DNA from: Arthrobacter_J sp038199985
Lineage (GTDB): Bacteria > Actinomycetota > Actinomycetes > Actinomycetales > Micrococcaceae
Reading direction: 5' to 3'
Length of the DNA: 64,000 nt
Assembly (NCBI GenBank): GCA_038199985.1
Contig: JBBPYK010000088.1
Location: 32,782-96,781, forward strand
Shown here: positions 40,911 through 50,132 of the stretch, in pieces
Position numbering within the stretch: position 1 is the first letter of the stretch
Layout of the letters: each line of letters begins with the position of its first letter
The notes under the pieces: generated by a model
What the model was told of the DNA's origin: nothing
Database searches by the model: none
The model's input: the letters and a program-made list of their open reading frames with translations, nothing else
Program-made: the position numbers and the translations under genes

Positions 40911-42464
40911 ATGACTACTTTTGCTGCCCTTGGCGTGCCTTCCACGCTCGTCAAAAGTCTTGCTGCCCAGGGAATCACGGAAGCATTCCCTATTCAGTCG
41001 GAGACCCTTCCGGATACGATGAAGGGCCGAGACGTCCTCGGCCGTGGACGCACTGGCTCGGGAAAAACCCTCGCTTTTTCACTGCCCATGGTCGCCAGGC
41101 TGGCCGAGCGGGAGGCGGCCTATCGCCGTCGTCCGGGCCGTCCGCTGGGACTCGTGCTGGCACCGACCCGCGAACTCGCGACACAGATCAACAATGTCGT
41201 GGCTCCGCTGGCGGCGGCTGCCGGGTTGAACACCACGGTCATCTACGGTGGCGTCGCACAGCAGCGGCAGGAGCGGGCATTGCGTGCCGGCGTCGATATC
41301 GTCATCGCGTGCCCCGGGCGCCTTGAGGACCTGATGAAGCAAAAGATCATCAGCCTCGAGAGCGTGGAAATCACGGTCCTTGATGAAGCGGACCATATGG
41401 CAGACCTCGGGTTCCTCCCGGTGGTGCAGCGGCTACTCAATGCGACTCCAGCTGAGGGGCACCGCATGTTGTTCTCGGCGACGTTGGACAACGGCGTTGA
41501 CAAGATCGTGAAGCGTTACCTGACCTCGCCGCTCACCCACTCTGTGGATGATCCGACGGCGTCTGTCACCACTATGGAGCATCATGTGCTCTTGATTCAG
41601 GACCAGACGGCGAAGAAGCAATTGGTTTACCAGTTGGCGTCCGGAACGGGGCGGCGCATCATGTTCATGCGAACCAAGCACCACGCCCGGAAGATGGCCA
41701 AGTTCCTCACAGACAGCGGCATTCCCGCTGTGGACCTGCATGGAAACCTGTCGCAGAATGCCCGCGACCGCAACCTGGCAGAGTTCTCCACCGGTGGTGT
41801 CCGAGTGCTCGTAGCAACAGACGTTGCAGCACGAGGCGTACACGTGGACGACGTCGAGCTCGTGGTCCACATCGACCCGCCCACCGAGCACAAAGCGTAT
41901 TTGCACCGCTCCGGACGGACAGCCCGTGCTGGCTCGGATGGGACGGTTGTCACCATCGCCCTGCCGGAGCAGAAGCACGAGGTTGCAAAGATGATGAAGG
42001 CCGCTGGCGTTACAGTCGCCATCGAAACGGTCAGCCCGACGTCGCCAGCTGTCTTGAATATTGTGGGCGAAAAGGCGTCGGTGGTGGATCCAACGGTGCG
42101 TGCTCGTGCTATCGCAAACCGTCAGACAGGTGAGGGTGGCGGGAAATCCACAGGGGCCAACGCCCAGCGCAAGCGCGCTCGCCGTAGCGGCAGCGCACCG
42201 GCTGCCGGTGGGCGTGGAGGACGCGGGGGACGCGGCAAGGTTTCGGCCGAGCCCAAGTCCGGCGACGTCGTTCGCGCGAGCCACGGAAAGCGTCCTGACA
42301 ACGCGGCGCGGGCTCACGACGGCAAGCGTCCGGATAAAGCAGGCCGTGCTCCCGAGGGTAAGCGCACTTCAGATCAGGCGGCAACGGGTAGGAACAAGCG
42401 TCCAGCCCGCAGCGGTCCGCGTCGGGCCAGTGCGCCTGCGTCAAATGAGCGCCACGCTCGCTAG
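40911..42464 (+). CDS. DEAD-box RNA helicase
   Basis: A 517-residue helicase. Motifs in order: Q motif 'EAFPIQSETLPDTMKGRDVLG', motif I RGRTGSGKT (about residue 45), DEAD (in DEADHMADLG), SAT ('FSATLDNG'), motif V 'LVATDVAARGVHV' and VI 'HRSGRTARAG'. The tail after about residue 420 is basic and low in complexity with an RGG-like 'GGRGGRGGRGK' and three copies of a 'GKRPD' unit, likely RNA-contacting. It resembles CsdA/RhlE-type enzymes that unwind structured RNA in ribosome assembly or at low temperature. The exact subfamily is uncertain. It has a weak ribosome-binding site. Confidence 0.93.
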   Translation: MTTFAALGVPSTLVKSLAAQGITEAFPIQSETLPDTMKGRDVLGRGRTGSGKTLAFSLPMVARLAEREAAYRRRPGRPLGLVLAPTRELATQINNVVAPLAAAAGLNTTVIYGGVAQQRQERALRAGVDIVIACPGRLEDLMKQKIISLESVEITVLDEADHMADLGFLPVVQRLLNATPAEGHRMLFSATLDNGVDKIVKRYLTSPLTHSVDDPTASVTTMEHHVLLIQDQTAKKQLVYQLASGTGRRIMFMRTKHHARKMAKFLTDSGIPAVDLHGNLSQNARDRNLAEFSTGGVRVLVATDVAARGVHVDDVELVVHIDPPTEHKAYLHRSGRTARAGSDGTVVTIALPEQKHEVAKMMKAAGVTVAIETVSPTSPAVLNIVGEKASVVDPTVRARAIANRQTGEGGGKSTGANAQRKRARRSGSAPAAGGRGGRGGRGKVSAEPKSGDVVRASHGKRPDNAARAHDGKRPDKAGRAPEGKRTSDQAATGRNKRPARSGPRRASAPASNERHAR

Positions 42465-42476
42465 GCGCCATTTTTT
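42449..42476 (+). terminator. Possible terminator at the helicase stop
   Basis: GCGCC (42449-42453) and GGCGC (42464-42468) form a short stem around the stop codon, then CATTTTTT. Five base pairs only, so it is uncertain. Confidence 0.4.
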
Positions 42477-42505
42477 ACCCGAACAACGCTTGTGAGAGCA
42501 AGTGG

Positions 42506-43831
42506 TCAGGTGTTCAGGGCGGCGGAGAGTACCGGTTCCGCCGCCCGGCGCACGGCCAAGACGTCGCGTTCCATCGGATTTGTTCCTTCGAAGGCCTGGA
42601 CAAGAAGTTCAACGTGATTGCGGAGGCCGCGTAGGGTTTCCGGTGCCGTGGCTACCTCATGCAGACGGTGCGCCAGCTCGCATGCCTTGATGATGACAAT
42701 CGCGTGTTCCAGCGCATAGGTCCGAATGGGGTCGAACGTTTCATCGAGCAGGTGCACTGTTGTAGGTGCGGAAAGAAACACCCGCGGAACGCTGTCATCG
42801 TCGGTGAAGATATTCTGTGGCTCCGGGCGCGAACAGGCCAGAGCAAGTCCGGAGGCCACCTCGTCCAGCGCATTTCTTGCTGTATAGGGGTCATTGGTAC
42901 TGGGCGAGAGCGCCCGTACTCCCATTTCCACAACCTGTTGCACAGCGAATCGCGGATCTCGATAGGGCGTGCGTTCCTGTCCTAGGCTAATGCTCTTGCG
43001 GATGGTGTCAGCGAGATCGTCGGCGCACGACGACGGCCATACCTCCGCGACCACGTCATCCTTGATGATGTGCGCACCGGGTGGTCGGGCCAGACGAACA
43101 ACGGCGCTAGCGTCGGTGGCAGCTTTCATGATGCGTTCGGTATCAATGGCCTGAACGTAGGCAGAATCATTTTCCGCACGTACCAGCCCGGCCGGCGTAT
43201 TTGGCGGGTACGCCGCTATAGTTGGGCTGCTGTCGGTGTCTGTATCCCTCTCCGGGAAAGCGGCCTCAACGGATTCCTGAAGCTCCCGTCGGACCTTGCC
43301 AGCGAGGGTTGACACCTGAATCGAGTCCGCAATGTGGTGAATGAAGAAAACGAGAACAGCTACGTTGAGGACCGCCAGCAGAACCGCTCCGTTGACGGCA
43401 ATGTCTGGGACGAATCCGGGGGCGGAATCCTCTTTTGCACGGATGGTACGAAGCACCATCAGGCAGTAAAGAAATGTTGCGCTGAATACGCCGAGAACGT
43501 ATTGGTTAGCGCGGTCCTTCATGAAGTTCCGAACCAGACGGGGACCGTACGTGGCACTCGCTGTGGCGAGGACGGAAATGGTGATGGAGAAGCTCGTCGC
43601 CGCGACCGTGAGAACTGATCCTGCGATGGCCGTCAGGATGTCGCGGCCACCTGCGGGCCCTACATGAAAAATGAACGCGTCTAGAATTGGCCAGTTCTGA
43701 AGGTCTGCCACCTGGTCGATACCTACGGTGAGCTGGGCTATCAACAGGGCAGCGATACAGAGCAGAGCTGGGACGAACCAGAATGATTCTCGAAGTGAGC
43801 GGAGTCTGGTTTGTATGGCGGTGCCTGTCAT
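42506..43831 (-). CDS. DUF2254 membrane protein
   Basis: A 441-residue protein with four hydrophobic segments in the first 190 residues. The conserved stretch 'DILTAIAGSVLTVAATSFSITISVLATASATYGPRLVRNF' (SFSITISVLATASATYGPR) is the DUF2254 signature. The remaining 250 residues form a soluble domain. DUF2254 has no assigned function. It converges on the helicase and is 10 bases after the penicillin-binding gene on the same strand. Confidence 0.87.
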   Translation of the reverse strand: MTGTAIQTRLRSLRESFWFVPALLCIAALLIAQLTVGIDQVADLQNWPILDAFIFHVGPAGGRDILTAIAGSVLTVAATSFSITISVLATASATYGPRLVRNFMKDRANQYVLGVFSATFLYCLMVLRTIRAKEDSAPGFVPDIAVNGAVLLAVLNVAVLVFFIHHIADSIQVSTLAGKVRRELQESVEAAFPERDTDTDSSPTIAAYPPNTPAGLVRAENDSAYVQAIDTERIMKAATDASAVVRLARPPGAHIIKDDVVAEVWPSSCADDLADTIRKSISLGQERTPYRDPRFAVQQVVEMGVRALSPSTNDPYTARNALDEVASGLALACSRPEPQNIFTDDDSVPRVFLSAPTTVHLLDETFDPIRTYALEHAIVIIKACELAHRLHEVATAPETLRGLRNHVELLVQAFEGTNPMERDVLAVRRAAEPVLSAALNT

Positions 43832-43840
43832 GGAGCCACC

Positions 43841-45862
43841 TTACCCGGCGTTAGTGAGGAATTCCTTCAGTAGTGGACCGCCGGACGTCGAGCCGTATTC
43901 GCCTTCTTCGACGAAGACTGCCACGGCGAGATCCCCGTGCAGGGCCACGATCCACGCGTGTGTACGAGGGGGATTTTCGGATCCAAATTCGGCCGTGCCC
44001 GTTTTGGTGAGCACGGGTTCACCCGGAACATCAGCGAGCAACGCGGCGCCACCGTCGGTCACCACCGATCGCATGAGGCTGCGGAGAGTTGTTGATTCTT
44101 CTGCCGTTATGGATGGGGCTGCTTCCGCCGAGGGCGTTGCCGTGGCGGTTGGGTCGACGCTTGCTGTTGCGGACGACGACGGCGGGGTGCTTTCGGTACT
44201 GTTCGTGCTCTTGTCCTCAGCCGCGAGCAGGGTGGGGGAGATACGTTCGCCAGCGCCTACTGAAGCGGCAGCGCGGGCGAGAGCGAACGGTGAAACGAGG
44301 ACCTTGCCCTGCCCGATCATTGAGGCTGCGTGTGCAGTGCCGTTGGCTTCGGCTGGAACGGCGCCGAAGAACACGGGCACGCCAACGCCGGCTGTTTCGA
44401 CGCCGATTCCCATGGCGGCGGCTGCTTGTGACAGGTCCTGCTGAGAGACGGTGTCCTGTTCGGCGATGAACCCAGTGTTGCAAGAATTGGCGAAGGTGCT
44501 TCGCAGCGGGACGGTGCCAACAGCGTTCACCGGGTAGGTGGGCGCGTTTTTGAAGGTGGCACCGTCTATGGTCACTGATTCCGTGCACTGCGTTGGTGAA
44601 TCGGGGGTGAAATCGTGGCGGAGCAGGGCTAGAGTGGTAGCCATCTTGAACGTGGAGCCGGGCGGATACTGGCCCAGGAGTGCAGTGTTGTAGCCCTCGC
44701 TACCAGGACCGTTCGCTACGGTGAGGATGTCTCCGGTGGAGGGGCGGATTGCCACTATCGAAGACGCGGAAGGTTCCTGTTCAAGGATGCCCTCGGCGAG
44801 GGACTGCAGCGTCGGATCCAAGGTGGTCTTGAGTGGCTCGCCTGAAACGGGTGCCTTCGTGAATAGCTCCGTGGGCTCCACCGAGGCGGCTTCCTGGTCC
44901 TCCGCAGCGGCCTCGCTAGTGCCTGAGGTGTCCGTATCAGGCGTGGCGGGTACCGCCGTGATCGAGGCGCCAGGGGTGCCACGTAGTTGTTCGTCATACT
45001 GGGCTTGGAGCCCTGACATGCCGGTGACGTCGCCGGCTTGAAGCTCGCCGTCGGACGCTTCAATCATCTCCGCGGTGGCTTTGCCCACGCTACCCAGCGT
45101 TGCGCGTGCGAATTCGCGCGTGGGCGCCAACTCCATCGTGTCCTCGATGGCGCGGGCACCGGAGATGGCCACGATCTCCTCGTCGGTGATCTCACGGTCG
45201 TCGTCGCGCAGCACGATAGCTTCGACGAATGCCTCGGCACCGGCCGCAGCGACCCGGTCTGAGTAGGCGACTGCATCCATGTCGAGAAGTTTCGCCAGCG
45301 CCTTGGCCGAACTTTTGGCCACGGGGTCCTCGACGCGCGTTTTATCGATCCCCACATGAACCACGGGGCGATCCGTCACGATCACGGAGTCGCCAACTCC
45401 GAGGATGTCGGCACGATCGGCGGGTGTATTCTCACGAGCCAGTACGTGACCATCCGACAAGTTCTCAACGATCAATGTGGGTTCCCAGGTGACTTGCCAT
45501 TCTTCCTCGCCACGCGTGAGCTTAGCGGAGGTGCTGTACGTCCAATCCTGGTTTGTTTCATCGATGTCCCAGACAACGTTGAGGTGGGCTGTAGCGGTGT
45601 CGTCGTCTGTTTCCTCGACTGAATCCACGCTCACCGTCGGCTTCAGCGGCTTCAGCGCCCCGACGATCGACTCGAGAGTTTCCTGCGGCTTCGAGGGGGC
45701 CCCATCTGCGAAGGACAGACCGGAGATATCCAGTGAGGACAGCGCTCCCGCCAGTTCCGTGGCGGCATCCTGAGCTGTGGGCCCCTGATCGGTGCATGCG
45801 GTCAGTGACAGCGCGACGGCGGCAGTGGTCAGTACGGCGGTAAGACGGTGGAATTTCCCCAT
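43841..45862 (-). CDS. Penicillin-binding lipoprotein (transpeptidase with MecA-N-like domain)
   Basis: A 673-residue precursor with lipobox SLTAC (Cys23). An NTF2-like MecA N-terminal domain (about 30-150) is followed by a dimerisation-like region and the transpeptidase domain. Active-site motifs are STFK ('YPPGSTFKMAT'), SCN ('FANSCNTGF') and KTG ('LTKTGTAEFG'). It cross-links peptidoglycan. The Asp/Ser/Thr-rich insertion before KTG ('EDKSTNSTESTPPSSSATA') is unusual. It is a class B enzyme without a glycosyltransferase domain, like M. tuberculosis PbpA or Staphylococcus PBP2a-type proteins. It is last-but-one of the minus-strand run cupredoxin / 4-helix protein / PBP / DUF2254. Confidence 0.9.
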   Translation of the reverse strand: MGKFHRLTAVLTTAAVALSLTACTDQGPTAQDAATELAGALSSLDISGLSFADGAPSKPQETLESIVGALKPLKPTVSVDSVEETDDDTATAHLNVVWDIDETNQDWTYSTSAKLTRGEEEWQVTWEPTLIVENLSDGHVLARENTPADRADILGVGDSVIVTDRPVVHVGIDKTRVEDPVAKSSAKALAKLLDMDAVAYSDRVAAAGAEAFVEAIVLRDDDREITDEEIVAISGARAIEDTMELAPTREFARATLGSVGKATAEMIEASDGELQAGDVTGMSGLQAQYDEQLRGTPGASITAVPATPDTDTSGTSEAAAEDQEAASVEPTELFTKAPVSGEPLKTTLDPTLQSLAEGILEQEPSASSIVAIRPSTGDILTVANGPGSEGYNTALLGQYPPGSTFKMATTLALLRHDFTPDSPTQCTESVTIDGATFKNAPTYPVNAVGTVPLRSTFANSCNTGFIAEQDTVSQQDLSQAAAAMGIGVETAGVGVPVFFGAVPAEANGTAHAASMIGQGKVLVSPFALARAAASVGAGERISPTLLAAEDKSTNSTESTPPSSSATASVDPTATATPSAEAAPSITAEESTTLRSLMRSVVTDGGAALLADVPGEPVLTKTGTAEFGSENPPRTHAWIVALHGDLAVAVFVEEGEYGSTSGGPLLKEFLTNAG

Positions 45863-45869
45863 GCGCCCA

Positions 45870-46328
45870 TTATGCCTTGCGCGAAGACGCCGTCTTGGAC
45901 AAGGAACCCGAGCGACTCAGTGCAGCAAAACCGCCAATGGCGAGAATCCCACCGAGACCCTCGGCGATAGCCGTGGCCGTCTTCTGTGCAAACCAGATGG
46001 GCTCGTACATCGAGGGGATGGGACCAATCGGGGGAAGCTCGACGTACCGGGACAGCAGGACAGCGATGAACGCGGACAGGGCGACGACGGCGGCAACGGC
46101 ATAGGATCGGCGGCTGCCCACGATGAGGAGGTAAAGCGCAGAGATAAGCGCCACGACCGCCTCGATCCGGAACAGGTTACCGGCGCCGATTCCACCCGGT
46201 GATGCCTTGTTGTAGTTGCCTGCCAACTGGAAATGAATCACGGCGTCCACGATCAGGCAGGCAACGATGACAACTCGCAGGATTATCAGGCCCGGCGCAT
46301 TGCGCCGATCTTTCGCGGAGCGGGTCAC
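45870..46328 (-). CDS. Four-helix membrane protein
   Basis: The 152-residue product has four hydrophobic segments. It starts MTRSAKDRRNAPG and has 'VDAVIHFQLAGNYNK', whose buried His and Tyr suggest a relation to DoxX-like or DUF4149-like proteins; the relation is weak. Its start overlaps the stop of the cupredoxin gene by four bases, so the two are translationally coupled, and its stop lies seven bases before the PBP gene. A role with the copper protein is inferred from this arrangement. Confidence 0.75.
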   Translation of the reverse strand: MTRSAKDRRNAPGLIILRVVIVACLIVDAVIHFQLAGNYNKASPGGIGAGNLFRIEAVVALISALYLLIVGSRRSYAVAAVVALSAFIAVLLSRYVELPPIGPIPSMYEPIWFAQKTATAIAEGLGGILAIGGFAALSRSGSLSKTASSRKA

Positions 46329-46759
46329 TCAACTACCAGCGATCCGGTCATGTTGGGGTGGTAGGTGCAGATATAGGCGTAGTCGCCAGCGTCATCTGGG
46401 GCGGTGAACGTCACGGTTGAGTTCCCTTCGACGACGGCGTCGAAGAGACCTTCCTCTTCGGAGGTCACGGTGTGGGCGGCGGCGTCCTCGTTGACGACGG
46501 TAACGGTGGCCCCTGGCGCTATGGAATCAGGCCCTTCGAACTTGAAGTCCTTGATGGTGATGACCACCTCTTCGGCCTTTTCGGTTTCACTGGCGGACGG
46601 CGAAGCTGAGGTCGTTGCGGCGGGACTCTGCGATGAGGACTGTGTGGATTGCTGCGATGGTTCGGCGTTTGGTGATTCCTCCGCTGAGGAACCGCAGCCC
46701 GCGAGACCGATGAGGCCGGCGGCGAGAGCGAATGGGAGGGCACTTTTGCGGAAGTTCAT
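46325..46759 (-). CDS. Cupredoxin-type lipoprotein
   Basis: A 144-residue precursor with lipobox LAGC (Cys22), a Ser/Thr-rich linker of about 40 residues and a plastocyanin-like domain. Copper ligands are the His in 'AAHTVTS' and C, H, M in 'YICTYHPNMTGSLVV' (C-x-x-H-x-x-M). It is probably an electron carrier on the outer face of the membrane. ATG at 46759 has AAGGGAAC upstream. It is followed at once by the four-helix membrane protein. Confidence 0.88.
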   Translation of the reverse strand: MNFRKSALPFALAAGLIGLAGCGSSAEESPNAEPSQQSTQSSSQSPAATTSASPSASETEKAEEVVITIKDFKFEGPDSIAPGATVTVVNEDAAAHTVTSEEEGLFDAVVEGNSTVTFTAPDDAGDYAYICTYHPNMTGSLVVE

Positions 46760-46891
46760 GATGGTTCCCTTCGTGCCGGACTCTGTGGCTGTCACTGGAT
46801 GACGGTCACTGCATCGCAATCTGCGAAGGAATCCGAACTATGAGTGATTCGTCACCATCGGTGCTGGGGATTGCTCCCAACGGAATCGGAT

Positions 46892-47449
46892 TCAGGCTGC
46901 CATGATCGATATCAGCGCAGCGAACCCGCGTCCGGTCACGGCGTCGCCTTCTGCGTTCAACACAGCATCTAACGGCGATATGGTTGTCGCTTCAGCCGTG
47001 GACGCATCCGATGCAAGGCTCGCCTGGCCTTTGAGGAGCACGAGAATGTGGCCCGCGTTGAGTCGCAGCGGTTGTTTGCGGGAGAGCTCGATGACGATCA
47101 GCCCGGCCGTATATCTATCGGGGACAGTGAAGACATTGAGCGCCTTGACTGCTCCAGTCGGTAGGGCGCAGGTGGTGGTGGCGCCGCCGTCGAACCTCAG
47201 GGGCCGAAAGCGCTCGAGGGCATGTTCTCGTCCGTCGACGGTGAGCAAGGCTAGTTCGCCGTCGGCCAGTGTGAAGATGCGCTGCATGCCTGGAAAATCC
47301 GAGAACGGCCCTGCGCGTTCCACCTCGGCTAAGCTCACGCGCCAGCCTGGCGCGCCGTCGTCCTGTGGTCCTACGGCGATTTCACGGGTTTGTCCGGCAC
47401 CATTCCGCCATGGCTGTGGTTTTGTCGTGAGGGTGTGAACAAGTTGCAT
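46892..47449 (-). CDS. HutD/Ves family protein
   Basis: A 185-residue cupin-like protein. The N-terminus 'PQPWRNGAGQTREIAV' is the HutD/Ves signature (WxNGxGxTREI). Other strands are 'RVSLAEVERAGPFSDFPGMQRIFTLADG'. Members are small-molecule-binding proteins encoded near histidine-use genes in some bacteria; none of those lie here. It is divergent from clpB, so its promoter may be near the HAIR box. Confidence 0.88.
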   Translation of the reverse strand: MQLVHTLTTKPQPWRNGAGQTREIAVGPQDDGAPGWRVSLAEVERAGPFSDFPGMQRIFTLADGELALLTVDGREHALERFRPLRFDGGATTTCALPTGAVKALNVFTVPDRYTAGLIVIELSRKQPLRLNAGHILVLLKGQASLASDASTAEATTISPLDAVLNAEGDAVTGRGFAALISIMAA

Positions 47450-47490
47450 TTTCCCAGTGTGCCAGAGTCAGTGAACCATGGATTTTTAGA

Positions 47491-47511
47491 CTTGAGTGGA
47501 GTATGCTCAAG
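47491..47511. promoter_or_regulatory. HAIR operator upstream of clpB
   Basis: CTTGAGT-GGAGTAT-GCTCAAG is a near-perfect HAIR inverted repeat (13 of 14 consensus bases). TATGCT (47502-47507) inside it could be the -10 box. It lies 33 bases before the clpB start. Confidence 0.9.
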
Positions 47512-47543
47512 TTATTCTTTCCCGTCCCTCAGAAGGAGCTCTT

Positions 47544-50132
47544 TTGGATACCAAATTCACGACGAAGAGCCAAGAGGCTCTTTCCGCCGCCGCAATGAAC
47601 GCCTCTACCGCCGGGAACCCCCAGGTTGAACCCGCCCACCTCCTTAAAGCCCTCATGGACCAGCGCGAGGGCATCGCCGTAGCCCTGTTGAAAGGCGCGG
47701 GCGTGGATCCGGACACCGTGAGCGTTCAAGCGAGCAGTGCCATCAAAGCGTTGCCTGCTTCCTCCGGCACCAACGTGGCGCAGGCTCAGTACGCCCGGCC
47801 GCTGCTCATGGCCATCAAGGCAGCCCAGGATGAGGTGGAAAAGATCGGAGACACGTTCATCTCCACCGAACACCTCCTGTTGGGTCTGGCGGCCGACGCC
47901 GGGAAGGTAGGCGACATCTTGAGGAACGCAGGTGCGTCCCACGAAGCGCTGAATGCAGCCCTACCCGGTGTTCGAGGTGAGGGGAAGATCAATTCCCCGG
48001 ACCCAGAAAATACTTTCCAAGCACTGGAAAAATATGGTGTCGACCTCACGGAAATCGCGCGCTCCGGGAAACTCGACCCAGTGATTGGCCGCGACTCTGA
48101 AATACGTCGCGTGGTTCAGGTTCTATCGCGACGAACCAAGAACAACCCCGTGCTCATCGGTGAGCCCGGAGTGGGCAAGACTGCCGTTGTAGAGGGCCTG
48201 GCGCAGCGCATGGTGGCCGGCGACGTGCCAGAGAGCCTGCGCGGAAAGAGCCTGATCTCGCTCGATCTTGGTGCAATGGTGGCCGGAGCCAAGTATCGCG
48301 GTGAATTTGAGGAGCGGCTGAAATCAGTACTGGAAGAAATCCGTTCTTCCAACGGCCAGATAGTGACATTCATCGACGAAATTCACACCGTCGTTGGCGC
48401 TGGTGCGTCCGAGGGATCCATGGACGCTGGCAACATGCTCAAGCCGATGCTCGCGCGTGGAGAGCTTCGCCTGATTGGCGCCACCACCCCGGATGAATAC
48501 CGAGAACGAATCGAAAAAGACGCAGCCCTGGAGCGACGGTTCCAACAGGTGTATGTAGGCGAGCCCAGCGTAGAGGACACCATCGGAATTCTGCGTGGGC
48601 TCAAAGAGCGCTACGAAGCGCACCACAAAGTGTCCATCGCGGACTCAGCTCTTGTTGCGGCGGCCAACCTCTCCGATCGCTACATCCCCGGGCGTCAATT
48701 ACCGGACAAGGCAATAGACCTCGTTGACGAGTCCGCATCCCGCCTCCGCATGGAGATTGACTCCGCGCCGGAGGAAATCGATCAGCTTCGTAGGGCAGTA
48801 GATCGACTCACCATGGAGGAGCTCGCACTCTCGCGCGAGACCGACGCTGCCAGCCGTGACCGATTGGACGCGCTACGCGCGGACATGGCGGACAAGAAAG
48901 AACAACTCAGTGCGCTGAACCTCCGGTGGGAGTCGGAGAAAGCTGGGCTGAACCGGGTCGGTGATCTGCGCGCTCGGCTGGATGAACTGCGTTCCGCCGC
49001 GGACAAAGCACAGCGCGAAGGAGACCTGGAAACGGCATCGCGCTTCCTCTACGGCGAGATGCCACGGGTCCAGCACGAACTAGACGCCGCACAAGCCGCG
49101 GAAGAGGACAACTCAGGCGCGGACCTGATGGTCGCGGACCAGGTCTCGGCCGATGACATCGCTGAGGTCATCTCTGCGTGGACCGGCATTCCGGCCGGAC
49201 GCATGCTGCAGGGCGAATCGCAGAAACTGTTGCAGATGGAGCAGGTCCTCGGATCGAGGCTCATCGGGCAAGGGAAAGCAGTGCAGGCAGTGTCCGATGC
49301 CGTTCGCCGTGCTCGCGCAGGCGTCAGCGATCCGGACCGGCCCACCGGTTCGTTCCTGTTCCTGGGACCGACAGGTGTGGGCAAGACCGAACTTGCTAAA
49401 GCGCTCGCAGATTTTCTCTTCGACGATGAGCGGGCCATGGTCCGTATTGACATGTCGGAGTACTCGGAGAAGCACACGGTGTCTCGTCTGGTGGGGGCAC
49501 CTCCCGGTTATGTGGGGTATGAGGAGGGCGGGCAGCTCACCGAAGCGGTCCGGCGTCGGCCCTACTCTGTTGTTCTGTTGGATGAGGTGGAGAAGGCGCA
49601 CCCGGAGATATTCGACGTCCTGCTCCAGGTGCTAGACGACGGACGGCTGACGGACGGACAGGGACGTACCGTTGATTTTCGCAATGTGATTCTGGTCATG
49701 ACGTCCAATCTGGGTTCGCAATTCCTGGTGGATCCGTCCATGGAGGAGCAAGCGCAGCGGGCAGCGGTCATGAACGTGGTCAACGCGAGCTTCAAGCCAG
49801 AGTTTCTCAACCGACTGGACGAGGTCGTCATGTTCGATGCCCTCAGCCTGGATGAGTTGTCGCGGATTGTTGATCTGCAGGTGCAATCTCTGGCTGCCCG
49901 TCTACACGAGCGCCGCCTGACGCTGGAAGTCTCGGATGCTGCTCGGGAGTGGTTGGCTTTGACTGGGTTCGATCCAGCCTATGGGGCGAGGCCGCTGCGC
50001 AGACTCGTGCAACGCGAAATAGGAGATCGGATGGCGCGTGGCCTGCTTTCGGGAGGCATTGCCGACGGCGACACAGTGGTGGTGGACCGGGAAGAGGGTG
50101 GGGACGCACTGACGGTGTCCTCAGCGCGTTAG
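47544..50132 (+). CDS. clpB: Disaggregase ClpB (Hsp104 family)
   Basis: An 862-residue AAA+ disaggregase. It has an N-terminal double repeat, Walker A 'GEPGVGKTAVVEGL', Walker B 'IVTFIDEIHTVVGAG', a coiled-coil M domain around 'LALSRETDAASRDRLDALRADM', second Walker A 'GPTGVGKTELAKALA' and 'VDFRNVILVMTSNLGS'. The TTG at 47544 (LDTKFTTKSQEAL) has AGAAGGAG upstream, which decides the start over the ATG at 47496 that lies inside the HAIR box. It extracts proteins from aggregates with DnaK. Its stop overlaps that of the convergent gene (TTAG, 50129-50132). Confidence 0.97.
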   Translation: MDTKFTTKSQEALSAAAMNASTAGNPQVEPAHLLKALMDQREGIAVALLKGAGVDPDTVSVQASSAIKALPASSGTNVAQAQYARPLLMAIKAAQDEVEKIGDTFISTEHLLLGLAADAGKVGDILRNAGASHEALNAALPGVRGEGKINSPDPENTFQALEKYGVDLTEIARSGKLDPVIGRDSEIRRVVQVLSRRTKNNPVLIGEPGVGKTAVVEGLAQRMVAGDVPESLRGKSLISLDLGAMVAGAKYRGEFEERLKSVLEEIRSSNGQIVTFIDEIHTVVGAGASEGSMDAGNMLKPMLARGELRLIGATTPDEYRERIEKDAALERRFQQVYVGEPSVEDTIGILRGLKERYEAHHKVSIADSALVAAANLSDRYIPGRQLPDKAIDLVDESASRLRMEIDSAPEEIDQLRRAVDRLTMEELALSRETDAASRDRLDALRADMADKKEQLSALNLRWESEKAGLNRVGDLRARLDELRSAADKAQREGDLETASRFLYGEMPRVQHELDAAQAAEEDNSGADLMVADQVSADDIAEVISAWTGIPAGRMLQGESQKLLQMEQVLGSRLIGQGKAVQAVSDAVRRARAGVSDPDRPTGSFLFLGPTGVGKTELAKALADFLFDDERAMVRIDMSEYSEKHTVSRLVGAPPGYVGYEEGGQLTEAVRRRPYSVVLLDEVEKAHPEIFDVLLQVLDDGRLTDGQGRTVDFRNVILVMTSNLGSQFLVDPSMEEQAQRAAVMNVVNASFKPEFLNRLDEVVMFDALSLDELSRIVDLQVQSLAARLHERRLTLEVSDAAREWLALTGFDPAYGARPLRRLVQREIGDRMARGLLSGGIADGDTVVVDREEGGDALTVSSAR

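Noticed and set aside
41433..42317. 294-residue open frame opposite the helicase
   Set aside because: Antisense of conserved helicase motifs; no independent support.
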